From a virus: a stretch of DNA of 64,000 nucleotides. Location of the stretch: the IMG/VR virus record IMGVR_UViG_3300037114_000073, positions 1 through 64,000 of that record; one strand, 5' to 3'. Shown one piece after another: positions 55,939 to 63,556 of the stretch (its first letter is position 1; the number at the start of each line of letters is the position of its first letter). The notes under the pieces were generated by a model that ran no database searches, had not been told where the DNA came from, and saw only the letters and a program-made list of their open reading frames with translations. Both the position numbers and the translations under genes were made by a program.

Positions 55939-56714
55939 CGTACAAGCTCCCCTGTGCAAGCTGAAAATACTTTGTGTAGTTGAACCGATATTCTAAGACT
56001 CGGATATTGTTTCTGCCATTCTAGGCAACGTTGTAAATTATCATTATTTACTGAGTTCTCAAAATTGATCGGCTGGATAAACACGGGTTTCCTTTTTGAA
56101 AGCTCTACTAAGTCAATATCCCAAAAACTTTTATCGTCAAACATAACTTGCATCTTAAATAAATCATCGGTAGTAAAATTATCATCAATTAATACTTTTA
56201 ATTCATCTGCCCTATTAATCATCGATGAATAGCAATTAAGTTTCGGTGATAGTGTTACCCATATTCCTTGATCTAAATGCTTATTAACTGTTCCTGATGT
56301 TTCAATATGTATCTTCTTATCTTTATGCCATAGATAAGTAATTAATGTTGTAAGATCGTGATCTAATGGTTCTCCTCCTGTAATACAAACGTGTTCTACA
56401 TCAACTGGAATACGATTCATTAATTGTTCTATATTTAAACGTTCCTTTACACGATAATCGGTGTCACAAGGAAATTCTAATTCGTGTGCACTTGTACACT
56501 TGTGAGTATATACAGGAAGTAAAGGCATCATGTTAAGTTTATTCTCGATCATCTTCTGATTATCATTTAAAGGAAATAATTCATATCTATTCTTAGGATA
56601 AAGTTTACCAACACTGCATCCAGCTAAGCGAATAAAATATTGCATCTGTCCTGCATAACATCCCTCACCTTGTGGACTTACGAATATTTCACTTATTGGA
56701 TATTTCTTTTCCAT
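55935..56714 (-). CDS. queE: 7-carboxy-7-deazaguanine synthase QueE
   Basis: A radical SAM enzyme of 259 residues that contracts the carboxytetrahydropterin ring to 7-carboxy-7-deazaguanine. EIFVSPQGEGCYAGQMQYFIRLAGC matches the QueE start; the cluster cysteines are spread over an insertion (LAGC, HKC, then FPCDTDYR), a layout found in some QueE proteins instead of the compact CX3CX2C. CITGGEPLDH is the SAM-binding GGE motif. The ATG overlaps the preceding gene. It works between QueD (60394-60978) and QueC (1369-2178). Confidence 0.85.
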   Translation of the reverse strand: MEKKYPISEIFVSPQGEGCYAGQMQYFIRLAGCSVGKLYPKNRYELFPLNDNQKMIENKLNMMPLLPVYTHKCTSAHELEFPCDTDYRVKERLNIEQLMNRIPVDVEHVCITGGEPLDHDLTTLITYLWHKDKKIHIETSGTVNKHLDQGIWVTLSPKLNCYSSMINRADELKVLIDDNFTTDDLFKMQVMFDDKSFWDIDLVELSKRKPVFIQPINFENSVNNDNLQRCLEWQKQYPSLRISVQLHKVFSACTGELVR

Positions 56715-56895
56715 GCCACTTTGCTCCTTCTTCTTGTACTCTAGGTTGCGTTACACTATACAATACGTTTATGAATTGTGTAAGTAAATAAAAAGAATCT
56801 GCTGGGGTTAACGTACAACCCCTTAACTCTACAGTTAACTTATTACATATTTTATCTAAGACTTCTGTTTTCATATTACCTAATCCTATCGTCAT
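56689..56895 (-). CDS. Unknown protein, 68 aa
   Basis: ATG with GGAGGG upstream; overlaps queE by 26 nt and the preceding gene by 20. Helical (LDKICNKLTVELRG...DSFYLLTQFINVLYS). Function unknown. Confidence 0.55.
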   Translation of the reverse strand: MTIGLGNMKTEVLDKICNKLTVELRGCTLTPADSFYLLTQFINVLYSVTQPRVQEEGAKWHGKEISNK

Positions 56896-57328
56896 ACAAC
56901 CCTCCGGTTCTTTTTCTCTTGGCAACATCTCTTGATACCGTTGGTTCTTCTTTCTTTACTTCAAATCCGAAAACACGAAATAATGATTTAACTGCTCCGA
57001 ATAAACCGCCTACATACGGTGTCTTATCTCCTGTTTGTTCTTCATCTGGATATAGGATTAATATACCACCCTCTTGTGACATGTCTGCATCTATAGGGGT
57101 AGGCATCTTATTCATATCATTTGATAGATAATATTGTGTTAATACGACATCTTCGGGATTCTCTATTCCTGCTTCTTTCATTTCACAAATCTTACACTTG
57201 CTAATCGTTCTGATCAGAGGATTTACTGCTCGCATTATTTCTCTACCACATTGACGGCAGAAAATACTCCTCAGCCCGTCTGCTCTGACTCTTCCACCGT
57301 CCTGATGATGGGTGAACTCTCTTGCCAT
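56876..57328 (-). CDS. Zinc-ribbon protein, 150 aa
   Basis: CRQCGREIM and CKICEM, 20 residues apart, form a zinc ribbon near the N-terminus; the rest is of mixed structure. Overlaps the GT9-like gene by 58 nt in another frame and the next gene by 20 nt. Function unknown. Confidence 0.55.
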   Translation of the reverse strand: MAREFTHHQDGGRVRADGLRSIFCRQCGREIMRAVNPLIRTISKCKICEMKEAGIENPEDVVLTQYYLSNDMNKMPTPIDADMSQEGGILILYPDEEQTGDKTPYVGGLFGAVKSLFRVFGFEVKKEEPTVSRDVAKRKRTGGLYDDRIR

Positions 57329-58080
57329 AAATCCTCCCAGACTGAAAACAAAAAATTAGCTGTGACATTGTTTCCAACTACAGCACGATATTTATCTAGT
57401 CCTGAGTTACCGTATAATATTCCTTGCAGATTAGATGGAAAGAATTCTATGACTGACTTCTTTAATACGGCTGCTATATACGTTGCTGTACTTGCTTCTC
57501 CTATAACTATCTTTGCATGATTAATATATCCTATAAATGACATCGGAGCAGCTTCATATTTTTCCATTTCTCTACCATCTATGATTATATTTAATTCTGG
57601 ATAATTATTTAAAAGATAATCATAAAACTTTTGTGCTTCTTCTCCATCACCCCAGGGAAATATTAATACATCCATCATTAAATCTTTTTCTGGTTCTTCC
57701 ACCTGGAGTGCAGCTAATATAGGCCACTGTCCCGCTCCAGTTCCTATTAATGTATTCAACCCTGCGGTTATATGTATTCCAACTCTACTAGATATCTTTT
57801 CAGCACGTTGGAAATCAAAATTAATAAAACAATCAAATTCTCCTCTTTGCCATTCATTCCATCCTGAATAATCTACAACTGGTATGTTATCTTTGACTAC
57901 TCTCAATGCGGGTTCGAAGTATTTAAATTTCTCATCCATACGAATGGTTATTAGATAATGTTTTTCTCTTTCATTTCTCTGAGCTCCAGTTGCAGCTTGC
58001 AGAGAATAATCCTGGACTATAGCCATAGCTAGGAGAAAATCTCTTAGATTATCGGGCATCTGGATGAGGATTGAGTCCAT
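57271..58080 (-). CDS. GT9-like glycosyltransferase, 269 aa
   Basis: DSILIQMPDNLRDFLLAMAIVQDYS at the start and AKIVIGEASTATYIAAVLKKSVIEFFP in the second half follow the two Rossmann strands of the GT9/heptosyltransferase family, with the G-x-x-(S/A)-T...A sugar-nucleotide motif. Shorter than bacterial members. Next to a GT4 enzyme and an HNH gene. Target sugar and acceptor unknown. Confidence 0.6.
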   Translation of the reverse strand: MDSILIQMPDNLRDFLLAMAIVQDYSLQAATGAQRNEREKHYLITIRMDEKFKYFEPALRVVKDNIPVVDYSGWNEWQRGEFDCFINFDFQRAEKISSRVGIHITAGLNTLIGTGAGQWPILAALQVEEPEKDLMMDVLIFPWGDGEEAQKFYDYLLNNYPELNIIIDGREMEKYEAAPMSFIGYINHAKIVIGEASTATYIAAVLKKSVIEFFPSNLQGILYGNSGLDKYRAVVGNNVTANFLFSVWEDLWQESSPIIRTVEESEQTG

Positions 58081-58084
58081 AATT

Positions 58085-58630
58085 TTATTGCACCCTATAA
58101 GTCTTACCTTTTAATACAGCATAAATTGGCCAAGATGATACCTTAAACTTATCAGCTAAATCTTGTTGTGTATACTTTCCTGTTTTATATAATTTCTTTA
58201 TTTCTTTAACTTGTTCCATTGTTAGTTTAGAATGCCAATTATCCTCTCCTCTAAGCCCGTGCCATTCACGACGACCCTTCTTCATCATATCATGTACATT
58301 TTGTTTCTGTGTCCCTAACCATAAATGATTAGGATTTACACAAATAGGATTATCACAAGAATGACAAACTTTTAATCCATGACGACGACCTATAAAAAAC
58401 TCATACGAAGCTACATGAGCAAACTGTATCCGTTTTCCATGTAATTTGAATAAACACTTACCATAACCATAACTATCAGTTGCACCTTTCCATTCCCAAC
58501 ATTCATCTTCTTCACCTATATCTACATAATGTAAAAATTGTGCAAACTTAAAATAAATATCAAACTTCTTATAATTATAACGAGCTATTTGCTCACTCTG
58601 TGTTGGATGTACTTTTTGAGATTTAGACAT
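58085..58630 (-). CDS. HNH homing-type endonuclease with C-terminal helix-turn-helix, 181 aa
   Basis: DECWEWKGATDSYGYGK, then CHSCDNPICVNPNHLWLGT is the HNH core; the C-terminus has SKLTMEQVKEIKKLYKTGKYTQQDLADKFKVS, the same DNA-binding unit as in the enzymes at 2178-2714 and 29877-30413. Inserted between two glycosyltransferase-side genes. Likely a mobile element. Confidence 0.82.
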   Translation of the reverse strand: MSKSQKVHPTQSEQIARYNYKKFDIYFKFAQFLHYVDIGEEDECWEWKGATDSYGYGKCLFKLHGKRIQFAHVASYEFFIGRRHGLKVCHSCDNPICVNPNHLWLGTQKQNVHDMMKKGRREWHGLRGEDNWHSKLTMEQVKEIKKLYKTGKYTQQDLADKFKVSSWPIYAVLKGKTYRVQ

Positions 58631-58907
58631 GACTTTTTAATTTCTTATCTGGATCTACAAAAACAGCTTTGTAATAGCAACTCGGACATACAAAACTATT
58701 TTGAGCTTTCCCACCTAACTCAGGAAATAATGGCAAACAATGTTTTTTACGAAAATAAGTTCTACAAGTACTACACCAAAACATTTCTTCTCTTGGTTTC
58801 TTTCTTACATCCATCCAAGCTTCAGCAACGGCACTTCCAGCCATACATACAAATACTATAACCATTAAAACAATTAGAAAAACGATATGGTGTGAAATAA
58901 ATCTCAT
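58623..58907 (-). CDS. Membrane-anchored zinc-ribbon protein, 94 aa
   Basis: ATG chosen at MRFISHH; a longer frame overlaps the GT4 gene further. Residues 7-28 (IVFLIVLMVIVFVCMAGSAVA) form a membrane helix or signal anchor. CSTCRTYF and CPSCYYK form a zinc ribbon in the soluble part. Overlaps its two neighbours by 4 and 8 nt. Function unknown. Confidence 0.6.
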   Translation of the reverse strand: MRFISHHIVFLIVLMVIVFVCMAGSAVAEAWMDVRKKPREEMFWCSTCRTYFRKKHCLPLFPELGGKAQNSFVCPSCYYKAVFVDPDKKLKSHV

Positions 58908-59995
58908 TGGCTTAACACTTGCTTGAATACGTACTTCCACGTATCAGCTATAACAGCTGCATTATAAAATTTGAACATAACATTGTACATTTTTTGAGCA
59001 ATATCTTTTCTCATCTCGGGTTCGTTGATTAGTGTAGTTAATTTTGTTTTCCACTGGGAAATGGAATTGCAAAGTAACCATTTAAGATCGTCACCACCTA
59101 GTTCGCAGAATTCTCTATACGGTTGTACATCACTTACTAAACAAGGAATCTTTATTGCTGCGGCTTCAAGTAACTTGATATTCGATTTTGATCTGTTGAA
59201 TCTGCTATCTACCAGCGGTGCAATCGATATATCCCATCCCCAACTAGCAAAACGGTTTGCATATTCTCCTACGGCACATCCTTGTCTGTACCCCGTTTGT
59301 GGATGGATAGCTATTTTATTTGTAACGACTGTTCTTGATTTAGCTCTACCAACTAATCTACCTTGTTTATCATACTTAGCTTTCCAAGTATCTTTTATAT
59401 CTAATGCTGCTGCTCCTACAATCTGCATAATTGCTGTTGGATTCTTATCTAATACTTCTGGAATAATATCGAATACATCTTTGCAGTCTTCTGAATGTGT
59501 AGTAGAACCACCCCAACCGATCATTACTAGATTATCTTTTACTAAGTTTTTAGGATAGAAAAGATCTGTATCAATTGCATTAGGCACAATATAGATTGGT
59601 TTATTTAACCTGAATCCTGTACGTGCTGCTGATGCCAGCCTTTGAGTACTGACTGTTATTGCATCAGCTTCAGCTGCACATTTCCAAAACCCTTCTTGCA
59701 TAGAATCAAATACTTGTTTTCCAGGATTAGCAGATGGAAGATCCCAAAGGTTATCATCTGTGTCATAGATAACTTTTATTCCTACTTCTCTCATTCTCTT
59801 AATAGCATTCAAGTTATGATCTGATACTTGTCGCTGTACGATAGCTATCTTACATCCTTGTATTTCCCTTAAATCAACTGGTCCGAGTCTAAATACAAAA
59901 GACGATCCTGGAATATTTAAATGTGGTTGATACATACGCCACAAGGCACATCCATCAATCGCAGCTGGGAAGAAAACTATTTCAGATGGATTCAT
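58904..59995 (-). CDS. GT4-family glycosyltransferase, 363 aa
   Basis: A GT-B enzyme: N-terminal VFFPAAIDGCALWRMYQPH; middle GIKVIYDTDDNLWDLP and EADAITVSTQRLASA; then IYIVPNAIDTDLFYPKN (typical VPNGID-x-x-x-F), IGWGGSTTHSEDCKDV and SNIKLLEAAAIKIPCLVSDVQPYRE, the E-x7-E-like donor site. Such enzymes glycosylate lipids, polysaccharides, proteins or DNA. It lies in the same run as the GT9-like gene, so a sugar pathway is probable. Confidence 0.82.
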   Translation of the reverse strand: MNPSEIVFFPAAIDGCALWRMYQPHLNIPGSSFVFRLGPVDLREIQGCKIAIVQRQVSDHNLNAIKRMREVGIKVIYDTDDNLWDLPSANPGKQVFDSMQEGFWKCAAEADAITVSTQRLASAARTGFRLNKPIYIVPNAIDTDLFYPKNLVKDNLVMIGWGGSTTHSEDCKDVFDIIPEVLDKNPTAIMQIVGAAALDIKDTWKAKYDKQGRLVGRAKSRTVVTNKIAIHPQTGYRQGCAVGEYANRFASWGWDISIAPLVDSRFNRSKSNIKLLEAAAIKIPCLVSDVQPYREFCELGGDDLKWLLCNSISQWKTKLTTLINEPEMRKDIAQKMYNVMFKFYNAAVIADTWKYVFKQVLSQ

Positions 59996-60213
59996 TGCTT
60001 TACTTCCTTAGCTGATTTGAACTTAATAATTCCAAATGCCCCAAGTGGGTAGAATATTCCAGAGTCACCCCTTATTCCCATAGTACTGGTATACTTAACA
60101 AATACTTCCTTAGCTGATTTAATTGAGTCGGAATGAATTCTGATACTGTCGTACATTTTAGATTTCACTCTCTTGTATTTAACCAATGAGCTAAACTTTA
60201 TTTTTACGATCAT
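59992..60213 (-). CDS. Unknown protein, 73 aa
   Basis: Contains two similar SIKSAKEVF and KFKSAKEVK segments, a small internal repeat. ATG coupled to the upstream stop (ATGA). Family not recognised. Confidence 0.55.
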   Translation of the reverse strand: MIVKIKFSSLVKYKRVKSKMYDSIRIHSDSIKSAKEVFVKYTSTMGIRGDSGIFYPLGAFGIIKFKSAKEVKQ

Positions 60214-60527
60214 TTATGTTTTCCATGTGACTTAGACTTATGTTTAGATTTATGTTTCTTCTTATTGTCAGCTAACTGTTTTTTAAGCTTCTCTGTTTCG
60301 TATCCCACTGCTGTAACATCCTCATAACCAAGAATCCAAAGTGTATTTTTTCTTAACTGTTTAAGTACTTCACCAACTGGACGATAGGGATTTCTATCCC
60401 TTCCCTGTTTCTTCTTGGCTGCAGCTCGTCCCTTTTGATAGTAATGATTCTTCTTCATTCTTTTGATGTAATTTTCCAGATTCCTCAATGCTAACGTTCT
60501 GCGATCTATTCCTAACGATGATTTCAT
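60210..60527 (-). CDS. Basic Lys/His-rich protein, 105 aa
   Basis: ATG with GAGG upstream. Helical start (LALRNLENYIKRMKKNHYYQKGRAAAKKK) and a disordered basic end (KKKHKSKHKSKSHGKHK). Overlaps the 3' end of queD by 134 nt in another frame. Possibly nucleic-acid binding; family unknown. Confidence 0.55.
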   Translation of the reverse strand: MKSSLGIDRRTLALRNLENYIKRMKKNHYYQKGRAAAKKKQGRDRNPYRPVGEVLKQLRKNTLWILGYEDVTAVGYETEKLKKQLADNKKKHKSKHKSKSHGKHK

Positions 60528-60978
60528 AATCCTCACGCGTATATGTAGCTGAACATTTACTTGTCTCCCATAGTTTAACCTGTACTAAATTACAATCCAA
60601 ATGTGCTAATAATCCTGGTGCAACATCTTCTACAAAATACTGTGCTAAATTTTCTACTGTTGGATTACACGGAAGTCCTATTACTGCTGACGAATCGTGG
60701 CAGAATGCCATCGGTGCTGCTATTCTCATTGCTGTGTAAAGATGATCCTCTTTCCATAACAACATCTTATGATCCCAATTCTTTTCTAACCAATTACACA
60801 ATACATCTTTTACTACTCCAAAATCTAATACTCTTCCTAGTTTATCTAAACCATTCATGGAACCTATAGTTAATTCAAATCGATAATTATGCCCATGAAT
60901 ATTCCGACAGGCTCCTTCATGACCATATACTCTATGCCCCGCACAAATCTCATGCTCGCGGGTAATAAGGACTGCCAT
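60394..60978 (-). CDS. queD: 6-carboxy-5,6,7,8-tetrahydropterin synthase QueD
   Basis: Catalyses the first committed step of preQ0 synthesis from dihydroneopterin triphosphate. AGHRVYGHEGACRNIHGHNYRFELTI holds the three zinc His and the catalytic Cys; DHKMLL and PTVENLAQYF are further QueD signatures, and VKLWETSKCSATYT is the closing strand. The enzyme would normally end about residue 155; here 40 more residues (from RNRSQNV on) follow and overlap another gene in a second frame. They may be dispensable or the result of a late frameshift. Confidence 0.85.
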   Translation of the reverse strand: MAVLITREHEICAGHRVYGHEGACRNIHGHNYRFELTIGSMNGLDKLGRVLDFGVVKDVLCNWLEKNWDHKMLLWKEDHLYTAMRIAAPMAFCHDSSAVIGLPCNPTVENLAQYFVEDVAPGLLAHLDCNLVQVKLWETSKCSATYTREDYEIIVRNRSQNVSIEESGKLHQKNEEESLLSKGTSCSQEETGKG

Positions 60979-60981
60979 AAA

Positions 60982-61719
60982 TTAGCCTCCAATAAAGTTG
61001 AGCATTTCATCAATATCTATATCTTTAGAATATGAAACTAAAAACGTATACCCATATTTCTTACACCATTTCTCAGCGGATTCAAATTTAGCTTCGTCTT
61101 GTTTTGTAGTTCGTGTGCTAAATTCAATTACAAGTTTTTCACCTGTTAATAATGTAACATAATAATCTGGGAAGAAAGTTCGCTTTAATCCTTTCCATAC
61201 ATAAGATATACGCGGATAATCTTTCTTAAATTTTTTAACTGCTTCAACCATATCTAATAACATTGCAAACATTAATTCTATACCGGTATTACCATGGCAT
61301 ATTATTTCCCCACCTTTAGCAGTTTTAATTTCAACTCCATCATTGCATAACCCAGGCTTAGTACCACCGTTTGCATAAGAACGTAACAAACGTTGTTGAT
61401 TAGCTTTTCTATTGTATCTTTTACTATAATACTTAACTAGTTTACGTTTATGCCTCTCTCTCAATTTAGGATCACTATTTATCTTAATCTGACTCTCTGA
61501 ACGTAAACGACGTTGCTCTGGATCTTTAAATCGACGTCGTTGTCCTTTAGAAGCATTAACATGATACTCAGTAGAATTTAATACTTTCTTTCTTGCAACC
61601 ATAAAATGCTTTACATATAATTTATTATCCCATAATGCCTTTCTTAAACGTGACATCTTAGCTCTATATACTGGATCCTGCCAACGCTTATTAGCAGCTA
61701 TTTTGTGCGCTTCGGACAT
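60982..61719 (-). CDS. Mobile endonuclease: NUMOD3-like repeats plus TnsA-like nuclease, 245 aa
   Basis: AAGGAA precedes the ATG. N-terminal NKRWQDPVYRAKMSRLRKALWDNKLYVK and KGQRRRFKDPEQRRL are NUMOD3-like repeats. The C-terminal part has TGIELMFAMLLDMVEAV (helix with Glu), KRTFFPDYYVTLLTGEKLVIEFSTR (PD...E-x-S; the last catalytic residue is changed from Lys) and a closing AEKWCKKYGYTFLVS strand. Probably homing-type; the missing Lys may reduce activity. It lies between endonuclease VII and queD. Confidence 0.7.
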   Translation of the reverse strand: MSEAHKIAANKRWQDPVYRAKMSRLRKALWDNKLYVKHFMVARKKVLNSTEYHVNASKGQRRRFKDPEQRRLRSESQIKINSDPKLRERHKRKLVKYYSKRYNRKANQQRLLRSYANGGTKPGLCNDGVEIKTAKGGEIICHGNTGIELMFAMLLDMVEAVKKFKKDYPRISYVWKGLKRTFFPDYYVTLLTGEKLVIEFSTRTTKQDEAKFESAEKWCKKYGYTFLVSYSKDIDIDEMLNFIGG

Positions 61720-62144
61720 GGTTTCCTTAAACCTACAGTAGATTCATAACTCCGTAAATATTTAGCTGCACGTAAAAGGTTGATTGGTTTATCATGCCAC
61801 TTTCTAAGTCCTGTATTACAGGCCCAACACAACAATCCTCTTGTACTTCTTTTAAGTAATTCACGCTTAACCGACTTAATAGCTTTCTTTCGTACTTTAT
61901 TCTTCTTACGTATATCAAGAAACTCTTCCACTCTAGCTTGCCAATACCCACCTCTTTTAAAAGATACAACTTTTAACTTTTCTACCCAATGTGCATGGTC
62001 AACAGCAAGGGGTAGATTCTTCGGTGGCCGTCTACATATTGCACATTTGTGATGCTGTTCTTTGTCAACTCTTCTATACCACTTAAGACCTCTCCCATAT
62101 TTCCACTTAAGGTATACATCTCGTTTTCGTTCCTTTTCTGTCAC
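61698..62144 (-). CDS. Endonuclease VII-like Holliday junction resolvase, 148 aa
   Basis: CAICRRPPKNLPLAVDHAHWVEKLK and RGLLCWACNTGLRKWHDKPINLLRAAKYLRSY match the recombination endonuclease VII signature (C-x-x-C, DH-x-H, R-G-L-L-C-x-x-C-N-x-G). A basic insertion lies between the two halves. It cleaves branched DNA before packaging. The start is a GTG at the predicted transcript start of promoter copy 4, so a leaderless mRNA is likely. Its stop overlaps the mobile nuclease start by 22 nt. Confidence 0.78.
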   Translation of the reverse strand: MTEKERKRDVYLKWKYGRGLKWYRRVDKEQHHKCAICRRPPKNLPLAVDHAHWVEKLKVVSFKRGGYWQARVEEFLDIRKKNKVRKKAIKSVKRELLKRSTRGLLCWACNTGLRKWHDKPINLLRAAKYLRSYESTVGLRKPCPKRTK

Positions 62145-62148
62145 AATG

Positions 62149-62161
62149 TATTATACAGATT
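62149..62161 (-). promoter_or_regulatory. Promoter motif copy 4 (AATCTGTATAATA)
   Basis: Exact motif with TATAAT at 62150-62155, preceded by CTAGTTCAAATAAGA as at copy 2. The GTG of the endonuclease VII gene lies about at the predicted transcript start. Confidence 0.7.
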
Positions 62162-62180
62162 CAGTCTATTCTTATTTGAA

Positions 62181-62411
62181 CTAGTTGTACTTTCCGTAAA
62201 CAATTTCAAGTCTAGCAAATTGTTTAGGAGTTAATGCTTTCTCTTGTTTGATAAACCAATCAATCATACTTCCTACAAATTCAACTTCCCAAATCGATAG
62301 TTTATCTTCATCCTCTAAATGAGTAAGCATCGCTAGTGTACGTTTTCCTGTTTCATTTAAACCAGTACTGTCTACAGTAGAAGTGTGAGCTCTGACTCTT
62401 TTTCTAGCCAT
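62181..62411 (-). CDS. Unknown protein, 76 aa
   Basis: Overlaps the following gene by 40 nt at its start. The C-terminal half, FVGSMIDWFIKQEKALTPKQFARLEIVYGKY, is a helical pattern I recall from small phage proteins near replication or packaging genes, without function. Ends where promoter copy 4 begins. Confidence 0.55.
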   Translation of the reverse strand: MARKRVRAHTSTVDSTGLNETGKRTLAMLTHLEDEDKLSIWEVEFVGSMIDWFIKQEKALTPKQFARLEIVYGKYN

Positions 62412-62788
62412 GATTCACCTTCCTTATTTGCTACTTTATGTACTAGAATGTTACCTTTCTTTGTATGTCCTGCTGATGCCTGTATAATCGTAAGTTTCTT
62501 TCCTTGTAGATTTTTAACTCTTGCTCCGTTTACAAATTTAAGTTTTTTACGAACTGGAATAGTATCATATCCTGTATTTCTATCTGGTTGGGATGCTCTG
62601 GATATTACTTGGTCTTCTCTAACTTTACCTGTAGCTTTCAGCGCATTCAATACTCTACTATGGAATGGTGGTGCTCCTGCTTCCATTGACGATAATTGTG
62701 ATGAATCTGTCATCTTAGAAAAGTTATTTCCACCTACTGGTATTAATGCTGATGGTGGAAGTACTTCACCTTTTTTCTCATCTGCCAT
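62372..62788 (-). CDS. Unknown protein, 138 aa
   Basis: Starts MADEKKGEVLPPSALIP with AGGAGG upstream; beta-rich C-terminal half KLTIIQASAGHTKKGNILVHKV. Possibly a virion-associated protein. Family not recognised. Confidence 0.55.
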   Translation of the reverse strand: MADEKKGEVLPPSALIPVGGNNFSKMTDSSQLSSMEAGAPPFHSRVLNALKATGKVREDQVISRASQPDRNTGYDTIPVRKKLKFVNGARVKNLQGKKLTIIQASAGHTKKGNILVHKVANKEGESWLEKESELTLLL

Positions 62789-62800
62789 GTTACTCCTCCT

Positions 62801-63556
62801 TTAGTTAACTGTTACTGACTGCAAGTCCTGCAATAACTGTGCCTGGTTATAGGTGTTAGGTGCTACTCCTGATGCAACCCAATCCTGGGAAAGTAATGCA
62901 TACGCTTCTGAACAGTACTTGTGGAAGAACGGCCAGCTCATCGTAAGTAGTCCTCCCCATGTAATACAGGTAAGACCATTAACATCGTATTTAGGAACAA
63001 ATACACAATGTCCGCCCCATGATTCTGGAGCATCTGTTCCATCACTTACTGGAACTACATTCCAGGAAGTCTGTCCTTGGGCGGTAAGAGGAAGTTCTAC
63101 TCCAATATACGTTCCTCCAAACAAATAAATCGCTTGCTTTACATGTATCGGATTCAAAGGACTGACTGCCATAAAAGCTAGTAATTGATGACCGTCAAAT
63201 CCATTCTTTCTCCAATCATTTAACACATCTAATTCTACACCACCTTGATCTGTTGTAGGATCTCCAACTACGTATCCATCCCAATCAGAATAGTACTGGG
63301 TAATTATTTGATCTGGGAATGTTGGTAAACCTACGCCTGTAGCAACATCCCAAACTTGTACTGCATGGCCAGTGCCTGCTATGGTGCAACAGCTTAGTGT
63401 ATCATTTAACATCTCACCCCATTCGGTTACTCCTCCAGTGTAATCAGTTTCATCCGGAGGAGCTGGAGCTTGATCAGTATACTTAGACATGAGTAGTGTC
63501 CTCATGTCATGTCTGACTGCATTTTTACCTAACTTTACTTTTGTAAAGTCAATCAT
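62801..63556 (-). CDS. Papain-like cysteine protease-type protein, 251 aa
   Basis: EMLNDTLSCCTIAGTGHAVQVW (residues 48-69) holds the candidate catalytic Cys (56 or 57) after the N-terminus; WGGHCVFVPKYDVNGLTCITWGG (180-202) holds the candidate His (183), the order of papain-like enzymes. Phages of soil bacteria carry such proteins; they may be lytic or act on the virion or host. No signal peptide is seen. Its stop is 13 nt before the next gene, and its ATG is directly coupled to the upstream gene. Confidence 0.65.
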   Translation of the reverse strand: MIDFTKVKLGKNAVRHDMRTLLMSKYTDQAPAPPDETDYTGGVTEWGEMLNDTLSCCTIAGTGHAVQVWDVATGVGLPTFPDQIITQYYSDWDGYVVGDPTTDQGGVELDVLNDWRKNGFDGHQLLAFMAVSPLNPIHVKQAIYLFGGTYIGVELPLTAQGQTSWNVVPVSDGTDAPESWGGHCVFVPKYDVNGLTCITWGGLLTMSWPFFHKYCSEAYALLSQDWVASGVAPNTYNQAQLLQDLQSVTVN

